47,361 nucleotides of DNA from Anaerolineae bacterium (GCA_022824565.1 JAJDZQ010000004.1:1-47361); one strand, 5' to 3'. Shown: positions 1 through 8,682, numbered from the stretch's first letter. The notes: generated by a model from the letters alone, not told the origin. A program made the numbers and translations.

Positions 1-28
1 CCTTGTTGACGGTCGGCTGCTGCGCCAT
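1..28 (-). CDS. ilvN: Start of acetolactate synthase small subunit (partial)
   Basis: Only the first codons (MAQQPTVNK) lie inside the window; the gene runs off the left edge on the minus strand. An AGGAG ribosome binding site at 40..36 is seven bases from the ATG at 28. In-frame ATGs at 31 and 34 are too close to it, although the one at 34 would overlap the ilvB stop as ATGA. The identity is inferred only from position: the regulatory subunit gene normally follows ilvB directly and feeds into ilvC. The visible residues alone cannot prove it. Confidence 0.5.
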
Positions 29-30
29 CA

Positions 31-1728
31 TCATTCTCCTGGCTTGGGTCTGCGCTTCATATCATGCAGGTCGGCGCCAGCCGGCACCATCGGATAAACC
101 ATTTCTTCTTTTTCAACGACAAACTCGATCAAGGTCGGTCCGTCTATGCTGCGCGCGAAAGCCACCGCAGCTTCAATTTCGTCTCGCTGGGTCACGCGTC
201 GATTGGGGATGTCGTAGGCATCCGCCAGCTTGCAGAAATCTGGATTGACCATGGGCGTGGCTTGATAGCGCTTTTCAAAGAACAGTTCTTGCCACTGTCG
301 AACCATGCCCAGGAAGTGGTTGTTGATGATGGCGATGTTGACATTGACATTTTCTTGCCGGGCAGTCGCCAGCTCGCACAAAGTCATCTGGAAGCCGCCA
401 TCGCCCACAATCGCCCAGATTTCTTCAGCGGGCATCCCAAACTTTGCGCCGATCGCCGCCGGAAACCCGAAGCCCATCGTGCCCAGGCCGCCACTGGTCA
501 GCAGCGTAGATGGGCGCTGGTGTGGATAATATTGCGCCTCCAGCATTTGGTGCTGCCCAACATCGGTGACCGTGATGGCATCGCCGCCCGTGTGCCGCCA
601 GATATCGTTGATGACCTGTGCCGTCAGCAAGACGCCCGGCGTATCGTAATTCAAGATATCGCGCTCGCTCGAGTCTTCCAGCCAGTCGCGAATTTGATGA
701 ATCCAGTCATGATGCGACTTGCGCTCGAGCTTGGGGAGCAGCTGATTCAGCACAGTCTTCAAATCGCCAGCGATGCCGACATCGGCACGAACATTTTTGT
801 TGATCTCCGAGCGGTCGATGTCGATGTGAATCTTGCGGGCATTGACCGCATAGGTCTTGAGGTTGCCCGTAACGCGGTCGTCAAAACGCATGCCCAGCGC
901 GATGAGCAAGTCGGCTTCTTGGATAGCCAGGTTGGACGAAGCCTCGCCATGCATGCCCATCATGCCGATGACCAGCGGATGGTCTTCTGGCAAAGCGCCT
1001 TTGCCCAGCAAGGTCAGCGCGACCGGGATCTGCGCCCGCTCTGCCAGCTCGCGCACTTCTTGCATCGCGCCCGACATCATGATGCCGTGCCCGGCCAGGA
1101 TGATGGGCCGTTCCGCCTGGTCAATGAGCCGCAAGGCAGCGTCTATCTCATGGGAAAGGGCCGAGGCTGGCGGATCATAGCCAGGCAAGATGAGGGGACC
1201 TTCGGGATAGATGAACTCGGTTAGCGCATTCTGGACATCTTTGGGCACATCGACCAGCACGGGACCGGGCCGGCCAGTTCGCGCGATATGAAAGGCTTCT
1301 TTCATCGTATAGGCGAGCTCGTCAACATCGGTAACCAGGTAATTGTGCTTGGTGATAGGCAGGGTGACGCCAGTGACATCGGTCTCTTGAAAAGCGTCCG
1401 AGCCAATTGCCGGGATCGGCACTTGCCCGGTAATGGCGACGATGGGCGATGAATCCATCATCGCGGTCGCCAAGCCCGTTACCAGGTTAGTCGCGCCTGG
1501 TCCGCTGGTGGCGATGCAGACGCCGACCTCGCCAGTCGCCCGCGCATAGCCATCCGCCATGTGAGAAGCGCCTTGCTCGTGCCGCACCAACACATGATGC
1601 AGGCGGTCTTCATACTTGGCCATGGCGTCATAGGTGGGCAAGATCGCGCCACCCGGATAGCCAAACATGACATGCACGCCTTCGCGCAGCAGGCATTCCA
1701 TAATGATTTCTGAACCCGTGAGCCGCAT
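31..1728 (-). CDS. ilvB: Acetolactate synthase, catalytic large subunit
   Basis: ThDP-dependent enzyme making 2-acetolactate from two pyruvates, or acetohydroxybutyrate from pyruvate and 2-oxobutyrate: the first common step of Val, Leu and Ile synthesis. The 565-residue product has normal family length. The N-terminal ThDP half shows FGYPGGAILP and the catalytic Glu in RHEQGASHMADGYARATG. A central FAD-binding region follows. The C-terminal half holds the Mg-ThDP motif GDGGFQMTLCELATA...NN with the family's MVRQWQELFF segment. The start is ATG 1728, preceded by GGGAGG at five bases. It lies 51 bases after ilvE and its stop overlaps the presumed ilvN start, so it belongs to the ilvE-ilvB-ilvN operon controlled by the leader at 2876-3014. 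Confidence 0.97.
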   Translation of the reverse strand: MRLTGSEIIMECLLREGVHVMFGYPGGAILPTYDAMAKYEDRLHHVLVRHEQGASHMADGYARATGEVGVCIATSGPGATNLVTGLATAMMDSSPIVAITGQVPIPAIGSDAFQETDVTGVTLPITKHNYLVTDVDELAYTMKEAFHIARTGRPGPVLVDVPKDVQNALTEFIYPEGPLILPGYDPPASALSHEIDAALRLIDQAERPIILAGHGIMMSGAMQEVRELAERAQIPVALTLLGKGALPEDHPLVIGMMGMHGEASSNLAIQEADLLIALGMRFDDRVTGNLKTYAVNARKIHIDIDRSEINKNVRADVGIAGDLKTVLNQLLPKLERKSHHDWIHQIRDWLEDSSERDILNYDTPGVLLTAQVINDIWRHTGGDAITVTDVGQHQMLEAQYYPHQRPSTLLTSGGLGTMGFGFPAAIGAKFGMPAEEIWAIVGDGGFQMTLCELATARQENVNVNIAIINNHFLGMVRQWQELFFEKRYQATPMVNPDFCKLADAYDIPNRRVTQRDEIEAAVAFARSIDGPTLIEFVVEKEEMVYPMVPAGADLHDMKRRPKPGE

Positions 1729-1779
1729 TATCGCCTCCCGTTTCGGTTCTTTGCTCTGTCCGCAGATGCCACAGGCCGG

Positions 1780-2694
1780 CTATACATGCGTCAACCAGCC
1801 ATATTTGTCGGGCGCTTCACCGGCGGTAATCGCGAAGAACTGGCTTTGCACCGCTTTGGTAATGGGTCCGCGTCCGCCACAGCCAATCGCTATGCGATCA
1901 ACCGACTTGACCGGCGTAACTTCGGCTGCTGTGCCCGTAAAGAAAATCTCTTCCGCCATATACAGCATCTCGCGCGCAACTGGCTGGAAGCGCACCTCTA
2001 CACCCATATCCGCCAGGATCGTCAAGGCGCTGTCGCGGGTGATGCCCATCAAAATCGATGACCAGGCGCCAGGCGTATACACAACGCCATTCAATACGAC
2101 GAAGATATTCTCGCCCGCGCCCTCGCTCACATAGCCATTGACATCCAGCGCGATGCCTTCTTGGAAGCCATTGTCGTGCGCTTCCATAGAGACGAATTGG
2201 CTGTTGACATAATTGCCGCCCGCCTTCACCAGCGCCATGTGCGTATCGGGAGCCATGCGGCGGAAGCTGCTGATCTGTACATCGACGCCCTGCTCGATTG
2301 CTTCAGCGCCCAGATAGCGCCCCCATTCGAATGTGAGGATGACGGTCTCGGTTGTGGTATTGTTGCGCCCTTCCAAGCCCAGCGCCCCAGCTCCGCGAAA
2401 AATAATCGGGCGAATGTAGCAAGATTCGTGGCGGTTGCGGCGCACGGTTTCGAGGATGGCGGCATCCAGTGTCTCGGCAGTGTTGGCGTGGTCGATGCGC
2501 ATGACGCGCGCGCCTTGCATCAACCGTTCGCTATGTTCGCGCAGGCGGAAAACCGCGGGGCCGGCGGGCGTGCTGTAAGCGCGGATGCCTTCAAATACGC
2601 TCGAGCCATAATGCAAGGCGTGGGCGCTGACATGCACAGTCGCCTCATCCCATTTCACAAATTCGCCGTTGCGCCAGATCCATTCAGCACTCAT
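1780..2694 (-). CDS. ilvE: Branched-chain amino acid aminotransferase
   Basis: PLP-dependent class IV aminotransferase for the last step of Ile, Leu and Val synthesis. The 304-residue product matches the usual length of about 305. Recognisable family blocks are HALHYGSSVFEGIRAY near the N-terminus, the PLP-lysine segment VKAGGNYVNS around residue 150, and EGIALDVNGYVSEGAGENIF around residue 180. I chose ATG 2694 because GGAG lies eight bases upstream; the frame stays open to 2721 without a good ribosome binding site. It is the first structural gene after the Ile/Leu/Val-rich leader ORF and attenuator, with about 180 bases of untranslated RNA between terminator and start. Confidence 0.96.
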   Translation of the reverse strand: MSAEWIWRNGEFVKWDEATVHVSAHALHYGSSVFEGIRAYSTPAGPAVFRLREHSERLMQGARVMRIDHANTAETLDAAILETVRRNRHESCYIRPIIFRGAGALGLEGRNNTTTETVILTFEWGRYLGAEAIEQGVDVQISSFRRMAPDTHMALVKAGGNYVNSQFVSMEAHDNGFQEGIALDVNGYVSEGAGENIFVVLNGVVYTPGAWSSILMGITRDSALTILADMGVEVRFQPVAREMLYMAEEIFFTGTAAEVTPVKSVDRIAIGCGGRGPITKAVQSQFFAITAGEAPDKYGWLTHV

Positions 2695-2875
2695 GTCTGT
2701 TTCTCCGCGGTCAAAGTCCAATAATCAGAAAACGTTTGCTTCACGCTATCGCTAGGCACAAAACAAGCGCTTGCAGCCAGCGCGCCGCAGCCTCCGCCAC
2801 TCGCCGCTCGCCGGCATTGCCGCTGGTTGTGTCGCTCGCCAGTCATATTCATCAGCCTGCTTCGCCTATGCAAAC

Positions 2876-2902
2876 AAAAAAGCCCCCCGTGGCTTGGGAG
2901 GC
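2876..2902 (-). terminator. Attenuator terminator of the ilv operon
   Basis: On the minus strand, GCCTCCC (2902..2896) pairs with GGGGGGC (2888..2882) in seven pairs with one G-U. The loop is AAGCCAC and six T residues follow (2881..2876). It lies between the leader ORF and ilvE, so it would stop transcription early. Its 5' arm is also the target of the antiterminator segment. Confidence 0.85.
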
Positions 2903-2942
2903 TGTTGTCTGCTGTTTCGCTGCGCTGTGCCCGCCCAAGCCT
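2891..2942 (-). promoter_or_regulatory. Antiterminator of the ilv attenuator
   Basis: GGCTTGGG at 2941..2934, starting two bases after the leader stop codon, is perfectly complementary to CCCAAGCC at 2898..2891. Two further pairs form after one mismatch. This pairing consumes the 5' arm and loop of the terminator, so the two structures exclude each other. A ribosome at the leader stop codon would cover GGCTTGGG and allow termination. A ribosome stalled in the Ile/Leu/Val run would leave it free and prevent termination. Confidence 0.8.
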
Positions 2943-3014
2943 TTAGAGTCCACAAATAATCACGAGGACGACAAGAAGGACGAGAATGCGGATGCTGCTT
3001 GATCGTTCGCGCAT
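2943..3014 (-). CDS. Branched-chain amino acid leader peptide
   Basis: A 23-codon ORF, ATG 3014 to TAA 2943, begins MRERSSS and continues with the run IRILVLLVVLVII before ending CGL. Thirteen of its 23 residues are Ile, Leu or Val, arranged almost without interruption, as in enterobacterial ilv leader peptides. GGAAGAGAG lies just upstream as a ribosome binding site. A strong promoter sits about 30 bases upstream and the mutually exclusive antiterminator/terminator pair follows directly. The peptide itself should have no enzymatic role; its translation rate is the sensor of charged tRNA-Ile/Leu/Val. Translation has not been shown; the call rests on composition and architecture. Confidence 0.85.
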   Translation of the reverse strand: MRERSSSIRILVLLVVLVIICGL

Positions 3015-3044
3015 GATTCTCTCTTCCGCGCAGTTGCAGCGCAC

Positions 3045-3073
3045 AGCCTACCCTGTTCCCTGCGCCATGTCAA
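3045..3073 (-). promoter_or_regulatory. Promoter of the ilv leader and operon
   Basis: Minus-strand -35 TTGACA (3073..3068, perfect consensus), 17-bp spacer, -10 TAGGCT (3050..3045). The predicted start is near 3038, some 24 bases before the leader ATG. It lies in the gap after the argH stop, so ilv is transcribed independently of argGH. The his operon has the same -35, spacing and -10. Confidence 0.8.
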
Positions 3074-3111
3074 GGGTTTGCTGGGGCAAATCGACAAAGT
3101 TGCTGGCAGTC

Positions 3112-4491
3112 CTATCGCTGCTGCCCGGCCATTCGCTGCTTGGCCAGGGCGATCTGTTCTATAACCGCGGTGGGCGCGGTGCCACCAAAAGCCTGTCGTT
3201 GCGCAACCGACTGCGCAAAGTCGAACACCGCCTCGACATCGGCGGCAAAGAGCGGACTGATGACTTGCAGCTCCGCCAAGGGCAGCGCCGACAACTCCAC
3301 CGACAGCTCTCCCGCCCGGCGCACAACCGTGCCCACGGCATGATGCGCCTGCCGAAAAGGCAAGCCCTTGCGCACCAGATAATCAGCCAAGTCAGTCGCC
3401 AGCAGGTCTTCGGTCAACGCCGCCGCCATCGCCTGCGCATTGATTTGCAAACTGCGTATGGATGCGCTCATCACGGGCAGCAGACGCGTCAGCGCAGCCA
3501 GTGAATCGAATAGCGCTTCCTTGTCTTCTTGCAAGTCTTTGTTGTAGCCGCTGGGCAGGCTCTTGAGCGTGGACAAGAAGCCGCTCAGGTTGCCAATCAG
3601 CCGCCCGGTCTTGCCGCGCATCAGCTCCATGGGGTCGGCATTGCGCTTCTGGGGCATCAAGCTGGAGCCCGTGCTGTAGCGGTCGTCCAGGCTGATGAAC
3701 GCGAAAGCCGGATTGGAATAGATGAGCATATCTTCTGCCAGACGACTCAAATGCGTGGCGCACAGGGCGCAGGCATAGAGCAAATCGGCGACAAAATCCC
3801 GGTCGCTGACCGCATCCAGGCTGTTCTCACTGGGACGATCGAAGCCCAGCGCATCCGCAAGCGCCTGCCGGTCTATGGCAAGCGGCGTGCCAGCCAGCGC
3901 GCCCGCCCCCAATGGGCAGACAGCCAGCCTGCGCCGCGCCGAACCCAGGCGGTCGGCATCGCGCTCCAGCATCCAAAAGTAGCTCAGCAACCAGTGCGCG
4001 GCGGTGATTGGCTGCGCCGGCTGCAGATGCGTGTAGCCTGGCATGACACAGTCGATATGCCGCTCTGCCGTGTTCACCAGCGCTGTTTGCAACTGCCGCA
4101 GATCGCTTGCAAGCCGGTCAACAGCGCGCATCGACCACAGGCGGAAGTCGGTCGCGACCTGGTCATTGCGGCTGCGCCCGGTGTGCAGCTTGCCACCGAC
4201 AGCGCCGACCAGCTCAATCAAACGTCGTTCGACAGCGGTATGGATATCTTCATCGGCGGGCATCAGCGCAAAGCTGTCGTTGTCGAACTCGGCAAGCACC
4301 TGCTGCAGCCCGGCGACGATCGCCTGCATTTCGTCAGCCGCAAGCACGTCGGCTGCTGCCAGCGCCCGCGCATAGGCAATGCTGCCGGCGATGTCTTCGG
4401 CATACAGCGCGCGGTCAAAGCCGATGCTGTCGTTCAGCCGCCGCAGGTCTTCGTCGCTGGGCTCGCTGAAGCGCCCGCCCCACAGACTCAT
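3112..4491 (-). CDS. argH: Argininosuccinate lyase
   Basis: Cleaves argininosuccinate to arginine and fumarate, the last step of arginine synthesis. The 459-residue product has standard length. It begins MSLWGGRFSEPSDE, typical for ArgH, and carries the fumarase/aspartase superfamily signature GSSLMPQKRNADPMELMRGK around residue 275, with its catalytic-loop serines. TGRSRNDQVATD around residue 107 and the HLQPAQPITAAHW block around residue 155 are also characteristic. It starts 12 bases after argG, so argG and argH form an operon. The next transcription unit downstream is the ilv leader, which has its own promoter. Confidence 0.97.
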   Translation of the reverse strand: MSLWGGRFSEPSDEDLRRLNDSIGFDRALYAEDIAGSIAYARALAAADVLAADEMQAIVAGLQQVLAEFDNDSFALMPADEDIHTAVERRLIELVGAVGGKLHTGRSRNDQVATDFRLWSMRAVDRLASDLRQLQTALVNTAERHIDCVMPGYTHLQPAQPITAAHWLLSYFWMLERDADRLGSARRRLAVCPLGAGALAGTPLAIDRQALADALGFDRPSENSLDAVSDRDFVADLLYACALCATHLSRLAEDMLIYSNPAFAFISLDDRYSTGSSLMPQKRNADPMELMRGKTGRLIGNLSGFLSTLKSLPSGYNKDLQEDKEALFDSLAALTRLLPVMSASIRSLQINAQAMAAALTEDLLATDLADYLVRKGLPFRQAHHAVGTVVRRAGELSVELSALPLAELQVISPLFAADVEAVFDFAQSVAQRQAFGGTAPTAVIEQIALAKQRMAGQQR

Positions 4492-4503
4492 CGCTGCCAG
4501 CCC

Positions 4504-5766
4504 CTAATCGCGTTTGAAGCGGCTGTAATCGGGGCGGCGATAATCTGTCGTGGCGCCACCTTCCACCTCCAGCATAGCCTCGACCTTGATAGGCAAACCG
4601 AAAAGTTGAATGAAGCCATGGGCGTCTTGCTGATTGTAGACATCTTCTTCGCCAAACGAAGCATAATCTTCGCGGTACAGGCTGTAGGGGCTTTGTCGTC
4701 CCGCCACGATGATATTGCCTTTGTAGAGCTTTAGCCGCACAGTGCCTGTGACAGTCGCTTGTGTCACCGCCACAAAGCCATCCAGCGCCTCGCGCAAGGT
4801 GCTGTACCACATGCCGTTATAGACGAGTTCGGCATACTTGGGGGCGATGATGTCTTTGTATTGCATGGTGTGTTTGTCCAGGCAGATGCTTTCTAGCAGT
4901 TGATGCGCGCGGTGGATGATGGTGCCAGCCGGCGTCTCGTACACGCCGCGGCTCTTCATGCCCACCAGCCGATTCTCCACCAGGTCGATGCGCCCGATCG
5001 CGTGTTCGCCACCCAGCTTGTTCAAAGACTGAAAGAGCTCGACCGCGCCCATGGGTTTTCCATCCAGGCTGACAGGCCTGCCTTGCTCAAAGCCGATTTC
5101 GACATAAACCGCCTCGTCCGGCGCAGATTGCGGATCGCGCGTTAGTTGAAACATGCGCGCTTCGGGTTCATTCCAGGGGTTTTCGAGCATGCCACCTTCG
5201 TGCGAAAGATGGAAGATATTGCGGTCGCGGCTATAGATGTCTTTTTCGGTGTGCGAGACTGGCACGCGGAATTCTTCTGCATAAGCCAGCGCGTCTTCGC
5301 GACTGCGGATATCCCACTCGCGCCAGGGTGCGATCGTCTTCAGCTTGGGGTTCAGCGCCATGGTAGAAACTTCAAACCGCACCTGGTCGTTGCCTTTGCC
5401 CGTGCAGCCATGCGCGACCGCATCGGCTTTTTCCAGCTCGGCGATTTCTACCATGTGTTTGGCGATCAGCGGCCGCGCAAATGATGTGCCCAGCAGGTAT
5501 TCGCGTTCATAGACTGCGCCGGCGCGCAGGGTCGGAAAGACGAATTCGGTCAGAAATTCGTCGCGCAGATCGCGGATGTAGAGCTTTGACGCGCCCGAAG
5601 CCAGCGCCTTGTCTTCCAGGCCGTCCAGTTCTTCTTCTTGCCCCAGGTCGGCGCAAAAGCAGATCACTTCGCAGCCATAGTTGTTCTTCAGCCAGGGCAC
5701 GATCACCGAAGTATCCAGCCCGCCGCTGTATGCCAGAACCACTTTGTTCACACCAGACACCGCCAT
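4504..5766 (-). CDS. argG: Argininosuccinate synthase
   Basis: ATP-dependent condensation of citrulline and aspartate. The 420-residue product shows the PP-loop [10 protein letters not shown] near residue 15, then [10 protein letters not shown]. The family segment [14 protein letters not shown] lies around residue 115, and [15 protein letters not shown] around residue 270. I chose ATG 5766, which has GGAG seven bases upstream. A GTG at 5772 is in frame, but it lies too close to that site. It is the first gene of argGH. I found no convincing promoter or ARG-box-like operator upstream, although a TAGACT -10-like hexamer sits just before the gene. Confidence 0.97.
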   Translation of the reverse strand: MAVSGVNKVVLAYSGGLDTSVIVPWLKNNYGCEVICFCADLGQEEELDGLEDKALASGASKLYIRDLRDEFLTEFVFPTLRAGAVYEREYLLGTSFARPLIAKHMVEIAELEKADAVAHGCTGKGNDQVRFEVSTMALNPKLKTIAPWREWDIRSREDALAYAEEFRVPVSHTEKDIYSRDRNIFHLSHEGGMLENPWNEPEARMFQLTRDPQSAPDEAVYVEIGFEQGRPVSLDGKPMGAVELFQSLNKLGGEHAIGRIDLVENRLVGMKSRGVYETPAGTIIHRAHQLLESICLDKHTMQYKDIIAPKYAELVYNGMWYSTLREALDGFVAVTQATVTGTVRLKLYKGNIIVAGRQSPYSLYREDYASFGEEDVYNQQDAHGFIQLFGLPIKVEAMLEVEGGATTDYRRPDYSRFKRD

Positions 5767-5883
5767 CGTCACGCTCCGCCACGCTGTATTTTTTCAACAA
5801 GCGGCGAGTCTAGCGGATATTGCGCGACAAATACAGGGGCGAGGGCTGGGCAGGCGGGGCAATCGCGTTAAATTGCCTATTTT

Positions 5884-6016
5884 CCACAGAGACACAGAGG
5901 CACAGAGTTTGCTTTGCTAAGGCAAAACAAGTGGAATCCTGCTGGTAATGTTGGCGAGCTGCCAGCCACCCAAAGTGAATTTGAACGTTTTTCTCTGTGT
6001 CTCTGTGCCTGTGTGG
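5884..6016. repeat. Imperfect inverted repeat (CACAGAG type)
   Basis: A 24-base arm at 5884-5907 (beginning CCACAGAGACACAGAGG) matches the reverse complement of 5993-6016 at 21 of 24 positions, flanking about 85 bp of non-coding DNA. A related copy, CCTCTGTGCCTCTGTGG, lies at 26954-26970. It fills most of the gap between argG and the small hypothetical gene. It may be a MITE-like or REP-like element; no ORF or target-site duplication is clear. Confidence 0.65.
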
Positions 6017-6041
6017 CAAGTATTTGGTTAATTTTGGTCGC

Positions 6042-6070
6042 TTGCATTTCGCGCCGAGCGCCGCTATCTT
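6042..6070 (+). promoter_or_regulatory. Promoter of the small hypothetical gene
   Basis: -35 TTGCAT (6042-6047), 17-bp spacer, -10 TATCTT (6065-6070), 37 bases before the ATG at 6108. The -35 matches consensus at four of six positions, the -10 at four of six, and the spacing is ideal. Confidence 0.55.
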
Positions 6071-6107
6071 ACTGCCAATGCGCCAGCCGCACGCGAGGAC
6101 AAAAGAC

Positions 6108-6416
6108 ATGTCGACAGTCGATGATCTCAAGCGCAAACGGGACGTCAAAGCGCGCCCGCACCTGGAACAATACGCGCCCGTCTGGATCTTGCAAGAAGAC
6201 CTCTTCGCCGAAGACGAGTCTATCCAGTTCCATGTGCTCTTCCAGCACAATCTGCATGGCTGGGTGAACCGGCGCTATCGCTATGATGGCTTCAACGACA
6301 CGCTTTATCACAAGGGGCAGACACTGGTGGCAGAAGACGCTGCGCTGCAGCACATGCTGGAAAACCCGTATATCGCGGCGCGCGTGGCCGATATCCCCAA
6401 TGCCTATGGCGGCTAG
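6108..6416 (+). CDS. Small conserved-looking hypothetical protein
   Basis: A 102-residue soluble, mixed-charge protein that I do not recognise. The frame is open further upstream, but the ATG at 6108 has GAGG nine bases before it and a promoter at 6042-6070, so I start there. It begins MSTVDDLKRKRDVKARPHLE and is rich in aromatic residues and His (FHVLFQHNLHGWVNRRYRYDGF). There is no signal peptide, membrane segment or Cys pair. Its stop overlaps the convergent glycosyltransferase stop by four bases. Promoter, ribosome binding site and clean reading frame make it likely to be a real gene. Confidence 0.7.
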   Translation: MSTVDDLKRKRDVKARPHLEQYAPVWILQEDLFAEDESIQFHVLFQHNLHGWVNRRYRYDGFNDTLYHKGQTLVAEDAALQHMLENPYIAARVADIPNAYGG

Positions 6417-7669
6417 GGTTGTTTGCGGCTCTGCCCCGCGACCTGTTCAAAGACGTTCAGCAGACGCCGGGCGATGCGCGTCCAGGCATAATCCTGCGCG
6501 ATGCGGGCAGCGCTTTCGCCCATCAATTCGGCGCGCGCAGAATCGCTCAGCAACTCGATGATGCAATCGGCCAACGAGACCGGTTCGCGAGTCGGGATGT
6601 GATACCCCGTTTCCTGGTCGCGCACCAGGAATTGCAAGCCACCCACCTGCGATGCGATGACCGGCGTGCCCGATGACATGGCTTCCAGCGCCACCATGCC
6701 AAAGGACTCATAATCCGATGGCATAATCACGGCGGTGGCTGCGCGGTAATATCGTGGCAACTGTGCCTGTTCTTTGGCGCCGACAAAACTCACCAGTCTG
6801 TCGATGCCGAGCTTGACGCTGAGGGCTTGCAGGCGAATCATCTCGCGGTTAGAGCGGTCGCGCAGGTCGCCGCCGACGATCATGAAATGCAAGCGGCGCA
6901 GCAGATCGGGCGCGCGCTCTCGCAAGGCATGCAGGGCTTCGAGAATCGTATCGACTGCCTTGAGCGGCTCGATGCGGCCCACGAATAGCAGCAGCTCGGC
7001 TTCTGGCTGCAGGCGCAAGGCAGCGCGCGCGGCCGAACGCGAATCGCCCTGCTGGAATCGGCCAGGGTCTACGCCAGGCGGGATCACAATGATTTGCCGG
7101 CGAGATGCCCGATACAACCAACGCAACTGGGCTTGTTCAGCGGGCGTCGCCGCGATGATACGATCGGCTGCCTGCTGTACCTGGATCTCGGTGAACACGC
7201 GCTGGTCGGGCTGGGTCAGGGCATTTTCTGTGATGCGCTGCTTCATCAAGCCCAATGTGTGATACATGTGCACAAAGCGTATGCCCCAGGTTTCTTTCAG
7301 CTTGGCAGCCACCCAGCCGCTGAGCCAATAGTGGCTGTAGATGATGTCATAGCGCAGGTTGTGCAGGGTGACGAAGGCGATTAGGCTGGCAGTGAATTCT
7401 GACAGATGCGGATAATGTTCTTCGGGCGCAAGTGGCTGGACAGGCCCCGCTTTCAAGTAGACGACGCGCGCATTTTCACCCAGCGCAGGGTCAATCTCCG
7501 CTTCAATTGCAGTGCTGCGGCGCGTGAATATGTCGACTTTGACGCCCAGCCGCCCCAGTTCGCGCGCCAACTCGCTGATATACACATTCATGCCGCCGGT
7601 CTTCGCACCACCCATAGGCGCCAGCGGGCTGGTGTGCACGCTGATGAAGGCGATGCGCTCGAGCGGCAC
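6413..7669 (-). CDS. Glycosyltransferase family 4 (GT-B fold)
   Basis: A retaining GT-B glycosyltransferase that transfers a sugar from a nucleotide-sugar. The 418-residue product has an N-terminal acceptor domain starting IAFISVHTSPLAPMGGAKTGGM, with the Gly-rich loop typical of MshA/sucrose-phosphate-synthase-like members. The C-terminal donor domain holds LLFVGRIEPLKAVDTILEA (around residue 230) and the E-x7-E region MPSDYESFGMVALEAMSSGTPVIAS (around residue 315). The start is GTG 7669, with GGCGGA just upstream. It follows the FemAB/CelD-type acetyltransferase by eight bases, so the two are co-transcribed and may act on the same surface glycan or glycolipid. The substrate is not predictable. 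Confidence 0.92.
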   Translation of the reverse strand: MPLERIAFISVHTSPLAPMGGAKTGGMNVYISELARELGRLGVKVDIFTRRSTAIEAEIDPALGENARVVYLKAGPVQPLAPEEHYPHLSEFTASLIAFVTLHNLRYDIIYSHYWLSGWVAAKLKETWGIRFVHMYHTLGLMKQRITENALTQPDQRVFTEIQVQQAADRIIAATPAEQAQLRWLYRASRRQIIVIPPGVDPGRFQQGDSRSAARAALRLQPEAELLLFVGRIEPLKAVDTILEALHALRERAPDLLRRLHFMIVGGDLRDRSNREMIRLQALSVKLGIDRLVSFVGAKEQAQLPRYYRAATAVIMPSDYESFGMVALEAMSSGTPVIASQVGGLQFLVRDQETGYHIPTREPVSLADCIIELLSDSARAELMGESAARIAQDYAWTRIARRLLNVFEQVAGQSRKQP

Positions 7670-7677
7670 GGTTCCGC

Positions 7678-8682
7678 CTATTCCGCGCGGATGTTCATCA
7701 CGGCGGTATCGCGCCCGCCCATGCGATACTTGTATGCCTCGTCTCCGCGCAGAAAGTCATAATACTGATACCCTTGCTCGATGGCATGGCGGATGTTGTA
7801 AGCCAGCAAAACGATGCCCGGGCTGAGGTTTCCATACGGTTGATGGGCGTGGCCAGAGTTGTAGACCATGACGCGGTCGCCATATAAGAAGTTGATGTAA
7901 CTGGCCGCGGGGGCTTCATCCACAGTCAAGAAGTTCAACTGCAGCCAGCCGCGCTCTTGCATCAGCGGCACGATAGCGCGGAAGAAACGTTGGTTGCCCG
8001 CGTCCTCCAAGAACCGTTCTTTTTCCGGGTCGCTGGCCGCCATCAAACGCACAAATGTGTCGAGCTCGCCCGACAGATCATGCTGCCCGTTGACGATATA
8101 CCAGTCGACATCGTGTTCGCTGCCTTGGATGCGGCGGATTTTGCGGCGGACTTCATGCCGTTGCTTCTTGTCCAGAGACGCCAGATAACTGCGCCAATCG
8201 CCCGGCAGGCTGATAACCGGGCAGACTTCTTGCTGCTCGACTTCGACATGAAAACCACGTTCCGCCAGCAGCCCGGGCAGAATCTGTCGAGTCGGCGAGT
8301 TGTCGGGGATATTGCAAAGGTCGAGCAGACCGATGCTGGCGCGCTGGTCTTGCAGATAATCGGCAAAAGCCGCCAGCGCCGCATGCAGATGGTCACGGTC
8401 AACGATGAAATCCAAATAATCGGTCACATCAACGCAGCCGATGATTTGCGTCGATTTTCCCCGCGCCGATTCTGTAATGAAGAGCGGCGCAATGCCCACG
8501 AGCTGGTTCTGGTTGTGGCAAGCCAGAATTCGCAATTCGCCCGGCTGGTAGGCCTGCCACCAGGTCTTCTGCCACTCCCAGGTGTAAAAGACACAGTCGA
8601 CCGGCGCGCGCCCCAGCAGCGCATTCCAGTCATCGACAAGCTCGTCAAAAGCCGCGGCATCCTTGTACACGGTGATCTCCAC
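7678..8682 (-). CDS. GNAT-family (CelD/BcsL-like) acetyltransferase
   Basis: A 334-residue protein of the double-GNAT type annotated as involved in cellulose or exopolysaccharide biosynthesis (Acetyltransf_6 type, related to FemAB). Typical features are CVFYTWEWQKTWWQAY near residue 35, SLDKKQRHEVRRKIRR around residue 170, and the C-terminal AYNIRHAIEQGYQYYDFLRGDEAYKYR. The GTG start at 8682 has AAGGAG five bases upstream. It heads a two-gene unit with the glycosyltransferase, behind the promoter at 8741-8770. The role is probably acylation or aminoacyl-type modification of an envelope polymer; the acceptor is unknown. Confidence 0.85.
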   Translation of the reverse strand: MEITVYKDAAAFDELVDDWNALLGRAPVDCVFYTWEWQKTWWQAYQPGELRILACHNQNQLVGIAPLFITESARGKSTQIIGCVDVTDYLDFIVDRDHLHAALAAFADYLQDQRASIGLLDLCNIPDNSPTRQILPGLLAERGFHVEVEQQEVCPVISLPGDWRSYLASLDKKQRHEVRRKIRRIQGSEHDVDWYIVNGQHDLSGELDTFVRLMAASDPEKERFLEDAGNQRFFRAIVPLMQERGWLQLNFLTVDEAPAASYINFLYGDRVMVYNSGHAHQPYGNLSPGIVLLAYNIRHAIEQGYQYYDFLRGDEAYKYRMGGRDTAVMNIRAE

